A stretch of DNA of 64,000 nt, taken from assembly GCA_024642205.1 (NCBI GenBank), contig JAHEBQ010000005.1:95160-159159 (forward strand), in the 5' to 3' direction. This DNA is from Planctomycetaceae bacterium (GTDB lineage: Bacteria; Planctomycetota; Planctomycetia; Pirellulales; Pirellulaceae). The notes under the pieces are model-generated. The model saw nothing but the letters and a program-made list of their open reading frames with translations, was not told where the DNA came from and searched no databases. Each line of letters starts with the position of its first letter. Positions within the stretch are counted from its first letter, which is position 1. Both the position numbers and the translations under genes were made by a program. Of the stretch, positions 36,358-46,518 are shown one piece after another.

Positions 36358-36981
36358 GTGCTTCACTCTGAAACTCATTTTTTGAAAGCCAACTTGGAAA
36401 CTGACCCGTCCATCCTGCCTGCCGGAGTCACCGTACCCACGACCCAGGTCGAGGCGCGAATTCCAGGCGTTCATGGGTTTGGCCCAGAAACACCCGAGCA
36501 GTTTTACCCGCTCGACCCGCGGAACGTGCGACTGGAGCAGATCGCCAGTCTTGTTTTTTCGACCCTCGCTTTGGCAGGTGTCTTTATCGCGCTGTCGATT
36601 GTCTGGCTGAATATCGGCTTCGGCATGCTGTGGTATTGCCTGGCGGCGGGAGCGTTTTTGGTTGTAACCGTCCTGTATATTGCTGCCTGGTTCTGGCCGC
36701 CCGTTTCGCACCGTCACGCCGCCTGGCGACTGGACGCCGCGGGACTTGAGATCCGACGCGGAGTCTTGTGGCAGCATCAAATCACCATACCGCTGGGCAG
36801 GGTACAGCACGCCGATGTTTCGCAGGGTCCGTTTCAACGAATGCTTGAACTGGGCACGTTAACGGTCCATACCGCGGGAACTCAAAATGCGTCGGTTGAG
36901 CTTCAGGGACTCACGCACACGATGGCGATTCAACTTCGTGACTTGATTGTAGAACAAAGGAAAGACCAGCATGTCGTCTGA
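36358..36981 (+). CDS. PH domain (bPH2/YdbS-type) membrane protein
   Basis: A 207-residue protein with two membrane segments at about residues 61-81 and 87-112, followed by a bacterial PH (DUF304) domain. The diagnostic patterns are AAWRLDAAGLEIRRGVLWQHQITIPLGRVQHADVSQGP and LGTLTVHTAG. It resembles B. subtilis YdbS. The function of this family is poorly known; YdbS and YdbT have been linked to resistance to sublancin. The GTG start at 36358 has no good Shine-Dalgarno, and the N-terminal 50 residues are less certain. The 3' end overlaps the next gene by 11 bp. Confidence 0.82.
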   Translation: MLHSETHFLKANLETDPSILPAGVTVPTTQVEARIPGVHGFGPETPEQFYPLDPRNVRLEQIASLVFSTLALAGVFIALSIVWLNIGFGMLWYCLAAGAFLVVTVLYIAAWFWPPVSHRHAAWRLDAAGLEIRRGVLWQHQITIPLGRVQHADVSQGPFQRMLELGTLTVHTAGTQNASVELQGLTHTMAIQLRDLIVEQRKDQHVV

Positions 36982-38707
36982 TCTTCCCGATCCCGATTCA
37001 AACCAGGATTCTGCGTGGACAACAAGCGACGTTGCAGAGCATTCAACGCTCGATCGCGAGATCGACAATCCAGCACGAGGCGACAACCGGAGGATTGAGG
37101 TTGGTCATTCGCTGGCCGATGTTTCTGCAAACGGGCTATCGTATCTCCACCCCACATCCCTGATGTTTGACTTGTTAGCCCATGGCAGAACGTATCTCGT
37201 CCCCGCCGCTTTTGGACTTTGGGGAGCTGCAAAAGGTGATGCGACATTGCTGATCATTTCGGCAATGATTTTTGTTCCTGCGTTCCTGGTTTCAGTTTTT
37301 CGCTACTTTACATTTCGCTATTGCATCACCAACGGGCAACTCATCGTGCGACAGGGCTTGATCTTTCGCCACGTTCGAACCGTCCCGGTTTCGCGAATTC
37401 AGAACATTGATTTTGTTCAAAACCTGCTTCACCGGATATTCCAGGTTGCGGAAGTCAAGGTCGAAACAGCCAGTGGGACAAAACCGGAAGCGACGTTGCG
37501 CGTGCTTTCGATGTCGAAAATGGAAAGCCTTCGGGATGCCGTATTTGGTGATTCCGCCTCCAATCAGACCCTGGTTCCGGACGCGGATTGGCAGACCGAT
37601 CCCATCCAGACCGAGGTTCCCCACTCGGCGATTCAGCCGATGGCAAACCCGGCAAATGGGAGGTATCCGAATGCCAGCGGCCAAAGTCCTCTTGTCACGC
37701 CATTATTGGAAATCCCACTCTCATGGTTGATCAAAGCCGGGATGGCGAGCAACCGAGGCATGATCATGGTCGGCATTTTACTGGGTGCTTATTTTCAGTT
37801 TGTGGACCAAAAAGAGTTTTTCCGTTTCGAGGCTCTTGGGCATCTGCTGCCGGTAAACGCGTCGCCGACATTCATTGCCGTTGCGGCGATTGGCGGTGTG
37901 ATCGGGGCCCTGTTGTTATTGCGATTGCTGGGGGTTGGCTGGTTCGTTCTACGGTTTTTTGGGTATCAACTGGTTCGCCGAGGAGATGATTTACGGATCA
38001 GCTGCGGATTGTTGACCAAAGTCAGTGCCACAGTACCTCGCCAACGAGTGCAATTCATCAGCGTCCATCGAAACTTGTTCATGAGAATGTTCGGGCTGGC
38101 GTCGATTCGAATCGAAACGGCAGGCGGAGCTGGCAACCAGGGTGAACACGCAACGGAATCCGTTTCCAAACGTTGGTTTATCCCGGTCGTTCCGGAACAA
38201 AGAGTGGCAGAACTGTTGACGGCACTGAGACCGGATCTCGAGTGGGATGAATCAAAACTCGATTTTAAGCCGCTCTCAGAAAGGACAGGCCGACGCCTTT
38301 GTCGGTTGGCCTTCATGGAAGCGGTGATGTTGTCAGCGGTCGGTATGCTGGTCTCGCGCCCGTGGGGTTGGACAGTGGGAGTCGTCGCACTTCCGTTGCT
38401 TGTGATGTGGGCGATCAAGAAAAGCAAAGCGATGCGTTACGCTCGGGCAAAAAACTGCGTTGTCTATCGGAGTGGTGTATTTATCCGAAAAACAAGCGTG
38501 ACATTTTTTGAAAAAATCCAAACACTTCGAGTGGACCAAACTCCGTTCGACCGGCGCTGGAAGATGGCCAGACTTTCGATTGACACAGCTGCCGCCGGTC
38601 CGGCCGATCATCGCATCCAGGTGCCCTATCTGGAAGAGAATTTTGCGCGGAAAGAACTTCAGCTACTCCGATTGAAGACGGCGCAGGAGCAACCGGTGTT
38701 TGGGTAG
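36971..38707 (+). CDS. PH domain (YdbT-type) membrane protein
   Basis: A 578-residue partner of the preceding gene. It has a soluble acidic N-terminus and a first pair of membrane segments at about residues 70-120. A PH domain follows (YCITNGQLIVRQGLIFRHVRTVPVSRIQNIDFVQ), then more membrane segments near 250 and 295-325. A second (LRISCGLLTKVSATVPRQRVQFISVHRN) and a third PH copy near the C-terminus (CVVYRSGVFIRKTSVTFFEKIQTLRV) complete the layout, which matches YdbT. A proline- and Asn-rich linker lies around residues 195-235. It overlaps the first PH gene by 11 bp, with AAAGGAAAG as ribosome binding site inside that gene. Confidence 0.88.
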   Translation: MSSDLPDPDSNQDSAWTTSDVAEHSTLDREIDNPARGDNRRIEVGHSLADVSANGLSYLHPTSLMFDLLAHGRTYLVPAAFGLWGAAKGDATLLIISAMIFVPAFLVSVFRYFTFRYCITNGQLIVRQGLIFRHVRTVPVSRIQNIDFVQNLLHRIFQVAEVKVETASGTKPEATLRVLSMSKMESLRDAVFGDSASNQTLVPDADWQTDPIQTEVPHSAIQPMANPANGRYPNASGQSPLVTPLLEIPLSWLIKAGMASNRGMIMVGILLGAYFQFVDQKEFFRFEALGHLLPVNASPTFIAVAAIGGVIGALLLLRLLGVGWFVLRFFGYQLVRRGDDLRISCGLLTKVSATVPRQRVQFISVHRNLFMRMFGLASIRIETAGGAGNQGEHATESVSKRWFIPVVPEQRVAELLTALRPDLEWDESKLDFKPLSERTGRRLCRLAFMEAVMLSAVGMLVSRPWGWTVGVVALPLLVMWAIKKSKAMRYARAKNCVVYRSGVFIRKTSVTFFEKIQTLRVDQTPFDRRWKMARLSIDTAAAGPADHRIQVPYLEENFARKELQLLRLKTAQEQPVFG

Positions 38708-38932
38708 GGGAAAATCGGCGGCTCCCGAAATACCTGGACCATGCCCAGATTGCCCGAATGTGGATCCTGGATTCCGACAACCGTGACAAGCTGTTCAAAC
38801 GCCAATGCCGGACCGACCTGGACGATTCCAGACAGGACAAAAACCGATGAACCGGTCATCCAAGCGATAACACTTGATTTTTCCGGCTCCGGTCAAACGT
38901 CAATTATTTCGCGATCAGGAATCAAGAAGTTG

Positions 38933-40417
38933 CTACGCGAGAATGGACTTGACTACCTCGCCGTGTACATCGGTGAGACGATAACGCCGACCCTGATGAC
39001 GGTAAGTTAATCGTTCATGGTCGATACCGAGCAGATGTAACATGGTGGCCTGCAAATCGTGAATGTGAACCTTGTTCTCAACGATATTGTAGCTGTAGTC
39101 GTCGGTCCTGCCGTAGGTCGTCCCCGGCTTGACGCCCCCACCCGCCATCCACATGGAATAACAGCGAGGGTGATGATCGCGGCCGAAATTATCCGGCGAA
39201 AGCTTGCCCTGGCAATAATTTGTTCGCCCAAACTCACCCCCAAACACAACCAGCGTTTCCTCCAACAGTCCGCGGCGTTTCAAATCGTTGATGAGGGCAG
39301 CGGAAGGCTGGTCGGTTTCGCGGCACTGCGTCTTGATTCCACTGGGCAAGCTCCCATGTTGGTCCCAGCCCTGGTGATAGAGCTGGACGAACTGTACGCC
39401 TTGCTCGATCAATCTCCTCGCCATAATGCAATTCGACGCGTAGGTCCCCGGGTTCTTTGCATCGGGCCCGTACTCTTCGAACACGTAATCGGGTTCGTCC
39501 GACATGTCCGCAATCTCGGGAATCGACGTTTGCATTCGAAAGCCAAGCTCGTATTGGGCGATGCGGGTTTCAATTTCCGGATCGGGTCGCTGATCGAGCT
39601 GGAGTTGATGAAGCTCCTGCAGTGCCGTCAGCATTTGTCGGCGACTGGACTTGTCGATACCGTCCGGGTTACCCAGATACAGCACGGGGTCCTTCCCGGC
39701 ACGGAATCGCACCCCCTCAAACCGTGAAGGCAGAAAACCACTGCCCCAAAGCCGGCCCTGGAGTGGCTGGCCACCCTTGTCCTTGGTAATCATCACAACA
39801 AAGGAGGGAAGGTTCGCATTTTGGCTGCCCAAGCCGTAACTGAGCCATGAACCAATACTCGGCCGACCGGGCAGCTGGGAACCGGTTTGCATGTAAGTGA
39901 CGCCCGGGCCGTGATTGATCGCCTCGGTGTAAATTGAATTGATGATGCACAGGTCGTCGGCGACCTTCGCGGTATGCGGTAGCAAGTCGCTCATCCACGC
40001 GCCTGAATCCCCATGCTGTTCGAACTTGAATGGTGAGCCGACCAATGGCAAGCTGGCCTGGTTTCCACTCATCCCCGTCAAACGCTGGCCTTGGCGAACC
40101 GAATCCGGAAGCTGCATGCCTTGCTGCTCGATCAACAGCGGCTTGTAATCGAACAGGTCAATCTGCGACGGACCGCCGGCCTGAAACAGGAAGATCACAC
40201 GCTTGGCTTTAGGTGGATGATGAAACTCTGCAAGCACACCGGAGTTCAAATCGGACCGATTCTCAACCCCCTGGTCCAACCGCCGAGCGGCCATCAGTTC
40301 CGGAGCAAGCAATTGTGCCAATGCCGCACCGCCGACTCCCATTGCAAATCGATTGAGAAAGCTACGTCGGGTTTGCCCAAGGTTTGATTCAAATCCAGTA
40401 CAGCGTGGTTGATTCAT
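38933..40417 (-). CDS. DUF1501 family exported protein
   Basis: A 494-residue protein of the alkaline-phosphatase-like DUF1501 family, abundant in planctomycetes. The N-terminus has a twin-arginine signal (TRRSFLNRFAMGVGG). Core motifs are FLFQAGGPSQIDLFDYKP, GVTYMQTGSQLPGRPSIGSWLSYGLGS, FVQLYHQGWDQHG, VVFGGEFGRTNYCQG, and GRDHHPRCYSMWMAGGG with putative metal-binding His residues. AAAAGG lies 6 bp before the ATG at 40417. That site spans the stop codon of the upstream DUF1549/DUF1553 gene, so the two are translationally linked. They form the usual planctomycete pair; sulfatase-like activity has been suggested for the family but is not shown here. Confidence 0.92.
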   Translation of the reverse strand: MNQPRCTGFESNLGQTRRSFLNRFAMGVGGAALAQLLAPELMAARRLDQGVENRSDLNSGVLAEFHHPPKAKRVIFLFQAGGPSQIDLFDYKPLLIEQQGMQLPDSVRQGQRLTGMSGNQASLPLVGSPFKFEQHGDSGAWMSDLLPHTAKVADDLCIINSIYTEAINHGPGVTYMQTGSQLPGRPSIGSWLSYGLGSQNANLPSFVVMITKDKGGQPLQGRLWGSGFLPSRFEGVRFRAGKDPVLYLGNPDGIDKSSRRQMLTALQELHQLQLDQRPDPEIETRIAQYELGFRMQTSIPEIADMSDEPDYVFEEYGPDAKNPGTYASNCIMARRLIEQGVQFVQLYHQGWDQHGSLPSGIKTQCRETDQPSAALINDLKRRGLLEETLVVFGGEFGRTNYCQGKLSPDNFGRDHHPRCYSMWMAGGGVKPGTTYGRTDDYSYNIVENKVHIHDLQATMLHLLGIDHERLTYRHQGRRYRLTDVHGEVVKSILA

Positions 40418-40419
40418 GG

Positions 40420-43400
40420 TTACCTTTTCATGACACATTCGTCGAAACTGAACAGCGTGTTGACCACCGAGGCCCACGCCGCAAGCCTGGCAGGCTCGCT
40501 GGTTTCGGATTTCGATTGACCGACATCGAGATAGGCGCGGGACGCGGCCTCATTGTTTTGAAAATATTCGAGTTGAGACGTCCACAACGCATCGATGATC
40601 GACTGTTCCCGTTCCGACGGAAAACGACTGGTCAATGTTCGGAATAATTCGACGGAGATTTTCGATCGGTCATCGCCGTGTTTGGATATCAACCGTTCGG
40701 CGAGCTTCCGCGATGCTTCTACGGTTTGCGGATTGTTTAACTGTACCAGCGCGGCCAACGGAGATGATGTTCGTTCCCGTTTGAGTTGGCAAACATCCCG
40801 TTTGGCCGCATCCAGGGTCAACATCACGGGCGCGGGCCCGGTCCGTTTCCAATAGGTATAAAGGCTGCGCCGGTAAAGACCTTCGCCTGTGTCCGGGTTG
40901 GAAGGTTGAAACGACTTCGCCAATTCGTATGGCCGCACCGGCGGACCTCCAATCTTCTCAACCAGCAAACCACCGGCAAACAGCACGTTATCGCGAATCA
41001 TCTCGGCCGGCAGACGATACGTCGGAGCACGAGCCAACCATCGATTGTCCGGGTCAAATTTGGAGAGTTCCGCTGACGCCGCCGTGGATTGGCGATAAGT
41101 ACTCGACATGACCATCTGTTTGAGCAACCGCTTCAAATCCCAGCCGTGTTCCTGAAAATCGACCGCCAGCCAATCCAGTAATTCCGGATGGGTCGGTGGC
41201 TGGCCCTGGCTGCCAAAATCTTCAGGCGTACGAACCAGTCCTTCACCAAAACAAAGCTGCCAATAATGATTTACCGCGACGCGTGCCGTCAGTGGATGCG
41301 AGGGTGCGGTCAACCAGTTTGCCAGACCCAATCGGTTGTTGGGGCTTCCCTCAGGCAGTCCTGGAAACACCGCCGGCGTCGCCGATTCAACCGGATCCCC
41401 GGGTGAATCGTACGCACCTCGGTGCAGCACAAAGGTTGGTCGTGGCTCTGGCATTTCGCGCATCACCATGATTTCCTGCAACCTGTCGGTAAACTCGTTC
41501 AGCGTTTTGCGATTCGCCAGGACTTCCTGCTGAAGAGCAGCATAGTCCTGATCGACATTTAACAGATAATATTCCTGCAGCAAACGTTCTCCCGGATCGT
41601 CGAGTCGGTCAGCCGATTGCGCGAGGACTGTATTGAAATACTGTTCATCTACCAACCGGGAAACTTCCAACCTGGAAAGTTGACGATTAAAAACGCGCAG
41701 GTCCGCCAACTGGCCGTTTTTGAAACCGATGTCTCGGAAACGAGCACCGATCACCAGGCGATCGATGCCGCTGCCATTGATCGTTTTCTGAAGGTTGTCC
41801 CGCACGATTTCTATTTCGACAGGCTGGCCATCGATGAAAATCTGAATCCCGTCGGCCTGGCTGCTGCCATCATAGACCATCGCCACGTGTTGCCACTGCT
41901 CGGTTGAGACCCGCTTTTTGGTACGAACACTGATGGCGTCGCCAGGCCAGAAATGGATCAGCGAAGCACTCAATCTACCGTCTTCAATCAACCATTGAAA
42001 ACCTCGACTGGCCGAGTCAGTCCAGGCCCTTGAGCGATGCAGAATTACCGCTCGCCTGGACAATTGATGATCGTCGGGGATCTTGATTCGCGTTGCAATC
42101 GTGAACGGCTGATCCCGCCGAAAGCTGCCAGCGTCAATGTGGACTTCGTCGTCTCCCGTCAGTTTGAGTGCCTTCAGACCATGGGGACCATCGACCAGTT
42201 CGTTGTTGGAGTTGCTGGTGGTTGCGAAATCCACGGCCAGCACCAGACCGCCCGTTTCCGCTTCGGCCAGTTTTCTCCGCTGGTCAGTTTGTCTCAACCA
42301 CAATTTGAACGGGCTCTCCGTCTCGCCGACCGCTGCTTCCTCAGGTTCAGGGCGTTGCGCAATGAAAAACGAACGGGCCCGCTCCTCTGCCGCTTGGAGA
42401 CGTTTTGACAGTTTCGCACGCTCAGCTTTCTTGTTTTCATCCGTCAACAGCAAAGTCGGCGTCGGCACTGCACCGGCATCAAAATAGGAATACAGGCCCG
42501 ATTCATCGATGTTGTTGAAATACGCGAACAACTGATAATACTCTTTTTGCGAGAGCGGATCGTACTTGTGATCGTGACAACGCGCGCATTCGACGGTCAG
42601 TCCCATGAAAGCCATCCCGACCGTTTGCGACCGGTCGGCCACATATTCAACTCGAAACTCTTCCTCGACACTGCCACCTTCGACTTTTTGAGGATGAAGT
42701 CGGTTGAACGTCGTCGCCAGAATTTGATCATCGGTGGCGTTGGGCAGGAGATCGCCGGCAAGTTGTTCCGTGATAAACTGATCGTACGGCAGATTCTGGT
42801 TGAATGACCGGACAACCCAGTCACGCCAAGGCCAAACAAACCGATCACGATCGACTTGATAACCATAGGTGTCACTGTAGCGCGCGACGTCCAACCAGTC
42901 AGAAGTCATTCGCTCGCCGTATCTTGGCGAGTCCAGCAATCGATCGACAATTTTTTCATAGGCGTCTGCTGATTGGTCAGCAACAAATGCATCCAATTCA
43001 TCCAACGTCGGCGGCAAACCGGTCAAATCGAATGTCGCCCTGCGTAGAAGTTTTTCCCTGGTCGTCGGTGGGGCAGGGGAGAGATGGGCTTCTTCCAGAC
43101 CAACAAGCACGAATTGGTCAATCTCGTTGGTCGCCCATTGAGCATCTCGCGTTTTGGCGGGAACCGGTTTACGGGGAGCGACAAATGCCCAATGCTGTTC
43201 CCATCTTGCTCCTTCCGCGATCCAGCGTTTGAGCGTTTGTTTCTCGCTATCGGTCAATGAGAGTTTCGAATCGGCCGGAGGCATCCGGTCGTCATCATCG
43301 GCAAAGATTCGCGTGATCAATTCGCTGTCCTGGGGTTTTCCCGCCTCGATCACTGCCCGAGATCCCTCCTCGGTGTCGAGGCGCAAGTCAGACTTGCGCC

Positions 43401-43581
43401 TGGCTTTGTCCGGACCATGGCACAAAAAACAACGATCCGAAAGAATCGGTTTGACGTGTCGATTGAAATCGACGGGCGCGTTTGCGCCGGATTCCTGGGT
43501 CGACGCGGTTCGCAGTCCGGATGTTGCAAACAGCAGGAAAAACAACACGACGACAGGGGTTCTAGTAAACTCGATTTTCAC
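40420..43581 (-). CDS. Planctomycete cytochrome-c-like (PSCyt1) / DUF1549 / LamG / DUF1553 protein
   Basis: A 1053-residue exported protein. The signal sequence is [23 protein letters not shown] PSCyt1 haem motif C51-x2-C54-H55 ([10 protein letters not shown]) follows, and then DUF1549 with [12 protein letters not shown] and [20 protein letters not shown] second CxxCH ([14 protein letters not shown]) lies at about 335. A LamG/concanavalin-like insert is at about 450-640 ([20 protein letters not shown]). DUF1553 begins near 700 ([26 protein letters not shown]). The start is uncertain: GTG at 43581 places the signal peptide at the N-terminus, and TTG at 43620 adds 13 residues. It is paired with the DUF1501 gene. 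A role in surface-bound oxidative degradation is only speculated. Confidence 0.9.
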   Translation of the reverse strand: MKIEFTRTPVVVLFFLLFATSGLRTASTQESGANAPVDFNRHVKPILSDRCFLCHGPDKARRKSDLRLDTEEGSRAVIEAGKPQDSELITRIFADDDDRMPPADSKLSLTDSEKQTLKRWIAEGARWEQHWAFVAPRKPVPAKTRDAQWATNEIDQFVLVGLEEAHLSPAPPTTREKLLRRATFDLTGLPPTLDELDAFVADQSADAYEKIVDRLLDSPRYGERMTSDWLDVARYSDTYGYQVDRDRFVWPWRDWVVRSFNQNLPYDQFITEQLAGDLLPNATDDQILATTFNRLHPQKVEGGSVEEEFRVEYVADRSQTVGMAFMGLTVECARCHDHKYDPLSQKEYYQLFAYFNNIDESGLYSYFDAGAVPTPTLLLTDENKKAERAKLSKRLQAAEERARSFFIAQRPEPEEAAVGETESPFKLWLRQTDQRRKLAEAETGGLVLAVDFATTSNSNNELVDGPHGLKALKLTGDDEVHIDAGSFRRDQPFTIATRIKIPDDHQLSRRAVILHRSRAWTDSASRGFQWLIEDGRLSASLIHFWPGDAISVRTKKRVSTEQWQHVAMVYDGSSQADGIQIFIDGQPVEIEIVRDNLQKTINGSGIDRLVIGARFRDIGFKNGQLADLRVFNRQLSRLEVSRLVDEQYFNTVLAQSADRLDDPGERLLQEYYLLNVDQDYAALQQEVLANRKTLNEFTDRLQEIMVMREMPEPRPTFVLHRGAYDSPGDPVESATPAVFPGLPEGSPNNRLGLANWLTAPSHPLTARVAVNHYWQLCFGEGLVRTPEDFGSQGQPPTHPELLDWLAVDFQEHGWDLKRLLKQMVMSSTYRQSTAASAELSKFDPDNRWLARAPTYRLPAEMIRDNVLFAGGLLVEKIGGPPVRPYELAKSFQPSNPDTGEGLYRRSLYTYWKRTGPAPVMLTLDAAKRDVCQLKRERTSSPLAALVQLNNPQTVEASRKLAERLISKHGDDRSKISVELFRTLTSRFPSEREQSIIDALWTSQLEYFQNNEAASRAYLDVGQSKSETSEPARLAAWASVVNTLFSFDECVMKR

Positions 43582-43698
43582 AACAGGTCGCTTATCACAA
43601 AACGGGGGATCCCACGCCAACCAGGGTACAACGGACTATTGTATCCCAATTCCATGTGGCTGAAATCGCGTCAGCTTCATGGACGAAGTTTTCAATTC

Positions 43699-43708
43699 TG
43701 CTTAGAAT
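43699..43708 (+). promoter_or_regulatory. Candidate -10 region before the acetyltransferase gene
   Basis: TGCTTAGAAT includes TAGAAT (five of six to TATAAT). It is the same 10-mer as before the aldo/keto reductase. It lies about 140 bp ahead of the ATG and no clear -35 is seen. Confidence 0.3.
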
Positions 43709-43848
43709 TTGACGACAAGGTCGAGAGTCGCTCCCTTGAGGTTTCTCGAAACCGGTCAATTGCCGTCGATTCGAGCGTTTCCCTCAGATTTCGGCCGGGT
43801 TGTGGACGATGGATTGTTCTTTTGTCGGCATACGAAACAGGCTTCGTT

Positions 43849-44391
43849 ATGGACTCAATTCCCAGGCTTGAAACCGATCGCCTGCAACTTCGCGCCGTAT
43901 TTCCGGCCGATTCGCAAGCCATTTTTGAGTTGATGTCGGATCCCAAAGTCGCCGAGCATCATGAACTGGAGCCGTTTGAAACGATCCGCCAAGCGGATGC
44001 CATGATTTCAAACTTCACGAAGTGGTTTCAAAACAGCCAAGCCGTCCGCTGGGCCATGATTCGAAAAGAAAATGAACGACTGATCGGTACCTGCTGTTTT
44101 GATACTTTCCATCCCAAGTATCAGAGTCTGAACCTCGGGTACAATGTCCGATCGGATCATTGGCGCCAGGGCTACGCAACCGAGGCGATCCAGACGATTA
44201 TTGAGTACGCCTTCAAAAACGGCATTGTCGGTCCCGTCAATCGCATCCAGGCGATCACGGTTCCAGCCAATGTCGCCTCAGAGAAGGTTTTGGAAAGGCT
44301 GGGATTCGAAAAAGAAGGCCTGATGCGTGAGTATGGATTCTGGAAAGGGAAATTCCACGACATGAATTTGTTTAGTCTGCTCAAACCCTGA
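43849..44391 (+). CDS. GNAT acetyltransferase, RimJ/RimL type
   Basis: A 180-residue N-acetyltransferase. It opens with IPRLETDRLQLRAVFPADSQAIFELMSD, the standard RimJ/RimL beginning. LNLGYNVRSDHWRQGYATEAIQTIIEYAF holds the acetyl-CoA-binding R/Q-x-x-G-x-A motif, and ANVASEKVLERLGFEKEGLMREY is the family ending. The enzyme transfers acetyl groups to N-terminal alpha-amino or small-molecule amines; the target is unknown. ATG at 43849 is used because the open frame further upstream, back to 43417, lies opposite the DUF1549/DUF1553 gene. Confidence 0.9.
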   Translation: MDSIPRLETDRLQLRAVFPADSQAIFELMSDPKVAEHHELEPFETIRQADAMISNFTKWFQNSQAVRWAMIRKENERLIGTCCFDTFHPKYQSLNLGYNVRSDHWRQGYATEAIQTIIEYAFKNGIVGPVNRIQAITVPANVASEKVLERLGFEKEGLMREYGFWKGKFHDMNLFSLLKP

Positions 44392-44546
44392 CACACATTT
44401 CACGCCAGTTCCGGAAACACCTTTCTGAATCACGCGACCCGCCACAACATCGGCCATTGGTCATGCGTTGCCGGAACCGCCAGGTCGCCAGGCCTTGCCG
44501 GTGGACTGCCAGAGGCAAACGACTTCGGCTCACCAAAGTCCTGCGG

Positions 44547-45209
44547 CTAACCGACAACAATCGCGTAATGTGGCAACAACGCGACAGCGTTCTCGTAAAC
44601 GCGCTTTCTCGCGTGCGGCATCCAGTCAAGCATCATGTCGTCCAACGGCTGGAGGTTGACTCGCTCAAAAACCCGGTTGATTCGGAACAATACGCCTTGA
44701 TCGGTATCGTAGTCGAACAGGTACCTGGCACGGCGGAATCGCTCGATTCCCACAGCGAGTTTTTCAGTGGGCTGTGTTGCGAACCGGTTGACGGCCGCTT
44801 GAACCTGTTCGCGGTCAACCGAGGATACCAATTCATAGAACTTTTCCATTTTGCCCGGGTAGCGAGTATGCAGGTAGGCATCAAGGAACAGTTCAACGAT
44901 CACGTGCCCGACAAAACCCGGTCGCATCGTTCTTTCATTCCCAAACAGCTCACGCAACTCAACGGCGAATTTAAGCATCAGCCGATTGAAGGTCGGCGTT
45001 TGATGAAACCATTCGTCATCCCGGTGATGTTGAACGATCCCACGCGCCGTCGTTGCCACGATCGGGTCAGGATCGTCAACAAATTTCCGGGCCCGCTTTT
45101 CACGCACCCGGCATTTTCGATCGCAAGCCGAAAGCCAATCCGGCAAACAACAGCCAACCGCGAAGTAGGCATCATGCAGGTAAGGGAGCGCGTGAGCAAA
45201 GGAATTCAT
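44547..45209 (-). CDS. Conserved hypothetical, resembles ACP phosphodiesterase (AcpH-like)
   Basis: A 220-residue helical protein. The start MNSFAHALPYLHDAYFAVGCCLPDWL and the ARGIVQHHRDDEWFHQTPTFNRL stretch resemble the layout of acyl-carrier-protein phosphodiesterase, where clustered His and Asp residues bind metal. GHVIVELFLDAYLH adds further His and Asp. The likeness is partial and from memory, so the function is not asserted. It follows the Gfo/Idh/MocA gene by 14 bp on the same strand and is likely co-transcribed. The stretch 44392-44546 holds no gene I can see. Confidence 0.65.
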   Translation of the reverse strand: MNSFAHALPYLHDAYFAVGCCLPDWLSACDRKCRVREKRARKFVDDPDPIVATTARGIVQHHRDDEWFHQTPTFNRLMLKFAVELRELFGNERTMRPGFVGHVIVELFLDAYLHTRYPGKMEKFYELVSSVDREQVQAAVNRFATQPTEKLAVGIERFRRARYLFDYDTDQGVLFRINRVFERVNLQPLDDMMLDWMPHARKRVYENAVALLPHYAIVVG

Positions 45210-45223
45210 TTAGCCCACGCGGA

Positions 45224-46360
45224 TCATACCTGTTCCCAGCTTCCTGATTTACCGCTCTTCAATACCGCGTCGCAGATCTTTTGCGTTTCCAGCGCGTCTC
45301 GGAATGTGGGGCTGGCAGCGACCCCTTGTTCCAGCCCCTGGATGAAATCGGCGACTTGATGGACAAAGCTGTGCTCGTAGCCGATGTTCAACCCGGGGAC
45401 CCACCAATGGCCCATGTACGGATGATCGCCATCTGAGACGTGAATGCTGCGCCAGCCGCGCATCGGACCGTCAATTCGATGGTCGAAATACTCCAGCCTG
45501 TGCAGGTCATGCAGGTCCCATTTGATCGATGCATGTTCGCCGTTGATTTCAAACGTATAAAGCGCTTTATGACCGCGGGCATAGCGAGTCGACTCGAATA
45601 ATCCCAGCGAGCCATTATCGAAATGGCACAGGAACGCGCATGCGTCGTCAATCTTGACTTCCTGCGGTTTTCCGGTTTCCTGGTGAACTCGCTGTTTGAT
45701 AAATGTCTCGGTCATCGCTGTGACGTCCTTGATTCCGCCGTTGAGCCAGACTGCGGTATCGATGCAATGGGCCAGGAGATCACCGGTAACGCCGGATCCT
45801 GCGGCTTCGGCATCGAGTCGCCACAGCGCTTCGCCACCCTGAGGGAGGTCTTCCGAGATCGTCCAATCCTGGAGGAAGTTCGCTCGGTAGTGAAATATTC
45901 GTCCCAAATTTCCGCTGTCGATGATGTTTTTGGCCAGCGTGACCGCCGGGACCCGGCGGTAGTTGTACCAGACCATGTTGGCCACCCCGGCCTTCTCGAC
46001 CGCACGACACATCGCTTCCCCTTCTTCGGCGTTCATCGCGATTGGTTTTTCACACAAAATCATCTTTCCTGCTTCCGCCGCCGCGATCGAGATTTCCTTG
46101 TGCAGGTTATTGGGTACACAGATATCGACGACGTCGATGTCCTCGCGGGCAATCAGTTTTCGCCAGTCGGTTTCAATTGATTCATAGCCCCAGTTATCGG
46201 CAAACGCTTGAGCTTTTTCCGCGTTGCGGGCACAAAGGGCTTTGAGTACCGGCTGCCGCTGAAGTTCAAAGAAGTGGCCGACCGTCGCGTACGCATTCGT
46301 GTGGGCCTTGCCCATAAAGCCGTAACCGATCATCCCGATATTGAGTGGCTTTTTCGCCAT
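45224..46360 (-). CDS. Gfo/Idh/MocA family oxidoreductase
   Basis: A 378-residue NAD(P)-dependent sugar or inositol dehydrogenase. The Rossmann motif is [17 protein letters not shown] at the N-terminus. The family catalytic EKP is in [12 protein letters not shown]. The substrate domain has YNYRRVPAV and a conserved [13 protein letters not shown] with the catalytic His region. Length is typical. AGGAAA lies about 9 bp before the ATG, and an 18-bp palindrome lies about 50 bp upstream. The adjacent TIM-barrel isomerase gene is on the same strand. The pairing is common in breakdown of inositol or modified sugars; the substrate is unknown. Confidence 0.92.
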   Translation of the reverse strand: MAKKPLNIGMIGYGFMGKAHTNAYATVGHFFELQRQPVLKALCARNAEKAQAFADNWGYESIETDWRKLIAREDIDVVDICVPNNLHKEISIAAAEAGKMILCEKPIAMNAEEGEAMCRAVEKAGVANMVWYNYRRVPAVTLAKNIIDSGNLGRIFHYRANFLQDWTISEDLPQGGEALWRLDAEAAGSGVTGDLLAHCIDTAVWLNGGIKDVTAMTETFIKQRVHQETGKPQEVKIDDACAFLCHFDNGSLGLFESTRYARGHKALYTFEINGEHASIKWDLHDLHRLEYFDHRIDGPMRGWRSIHVSDGDHPYMGHWWVPGLNIGYEHSFVHQVADFIQGLEQGVAASPTFRDALETQKICDAVLKSGKSGSWEQV

Positions 46361-46408
46361 GATTTGTTTCCTGTTATCGTTTTTCCGAATCTAACGCTGA
46401 ATCAATAT

Positions 46409-46426
46409 CGTTGGTCGCGACCAACG
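46409..46426. promoter_or_regulatory. 18-bp perfect palindrome, probable operator
   Basis: CGTTGGTCG-CGACCAACG is a perfect inverted repeat with no spacer, in the 158-bp gap between the TIM-barrel isomerase stop and the Gfo/Idh/MocA start. The lack of a loop and of a minus-strand T-run argues against a terminator. The size and symmetry are like binding sites of LacI- or GntR-type regulators. No regulator gene lies nearby. Confidence 0.5.
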
Positions 46427-46518
46427 AAAAACCTGCCTGTCGCACAACCGGGAGGTCCAATCTCTGGTTTTACGGTCGCGGCGCGAAAGGACCAAGACCC
46501 AAATGAAACCTCGACCGG

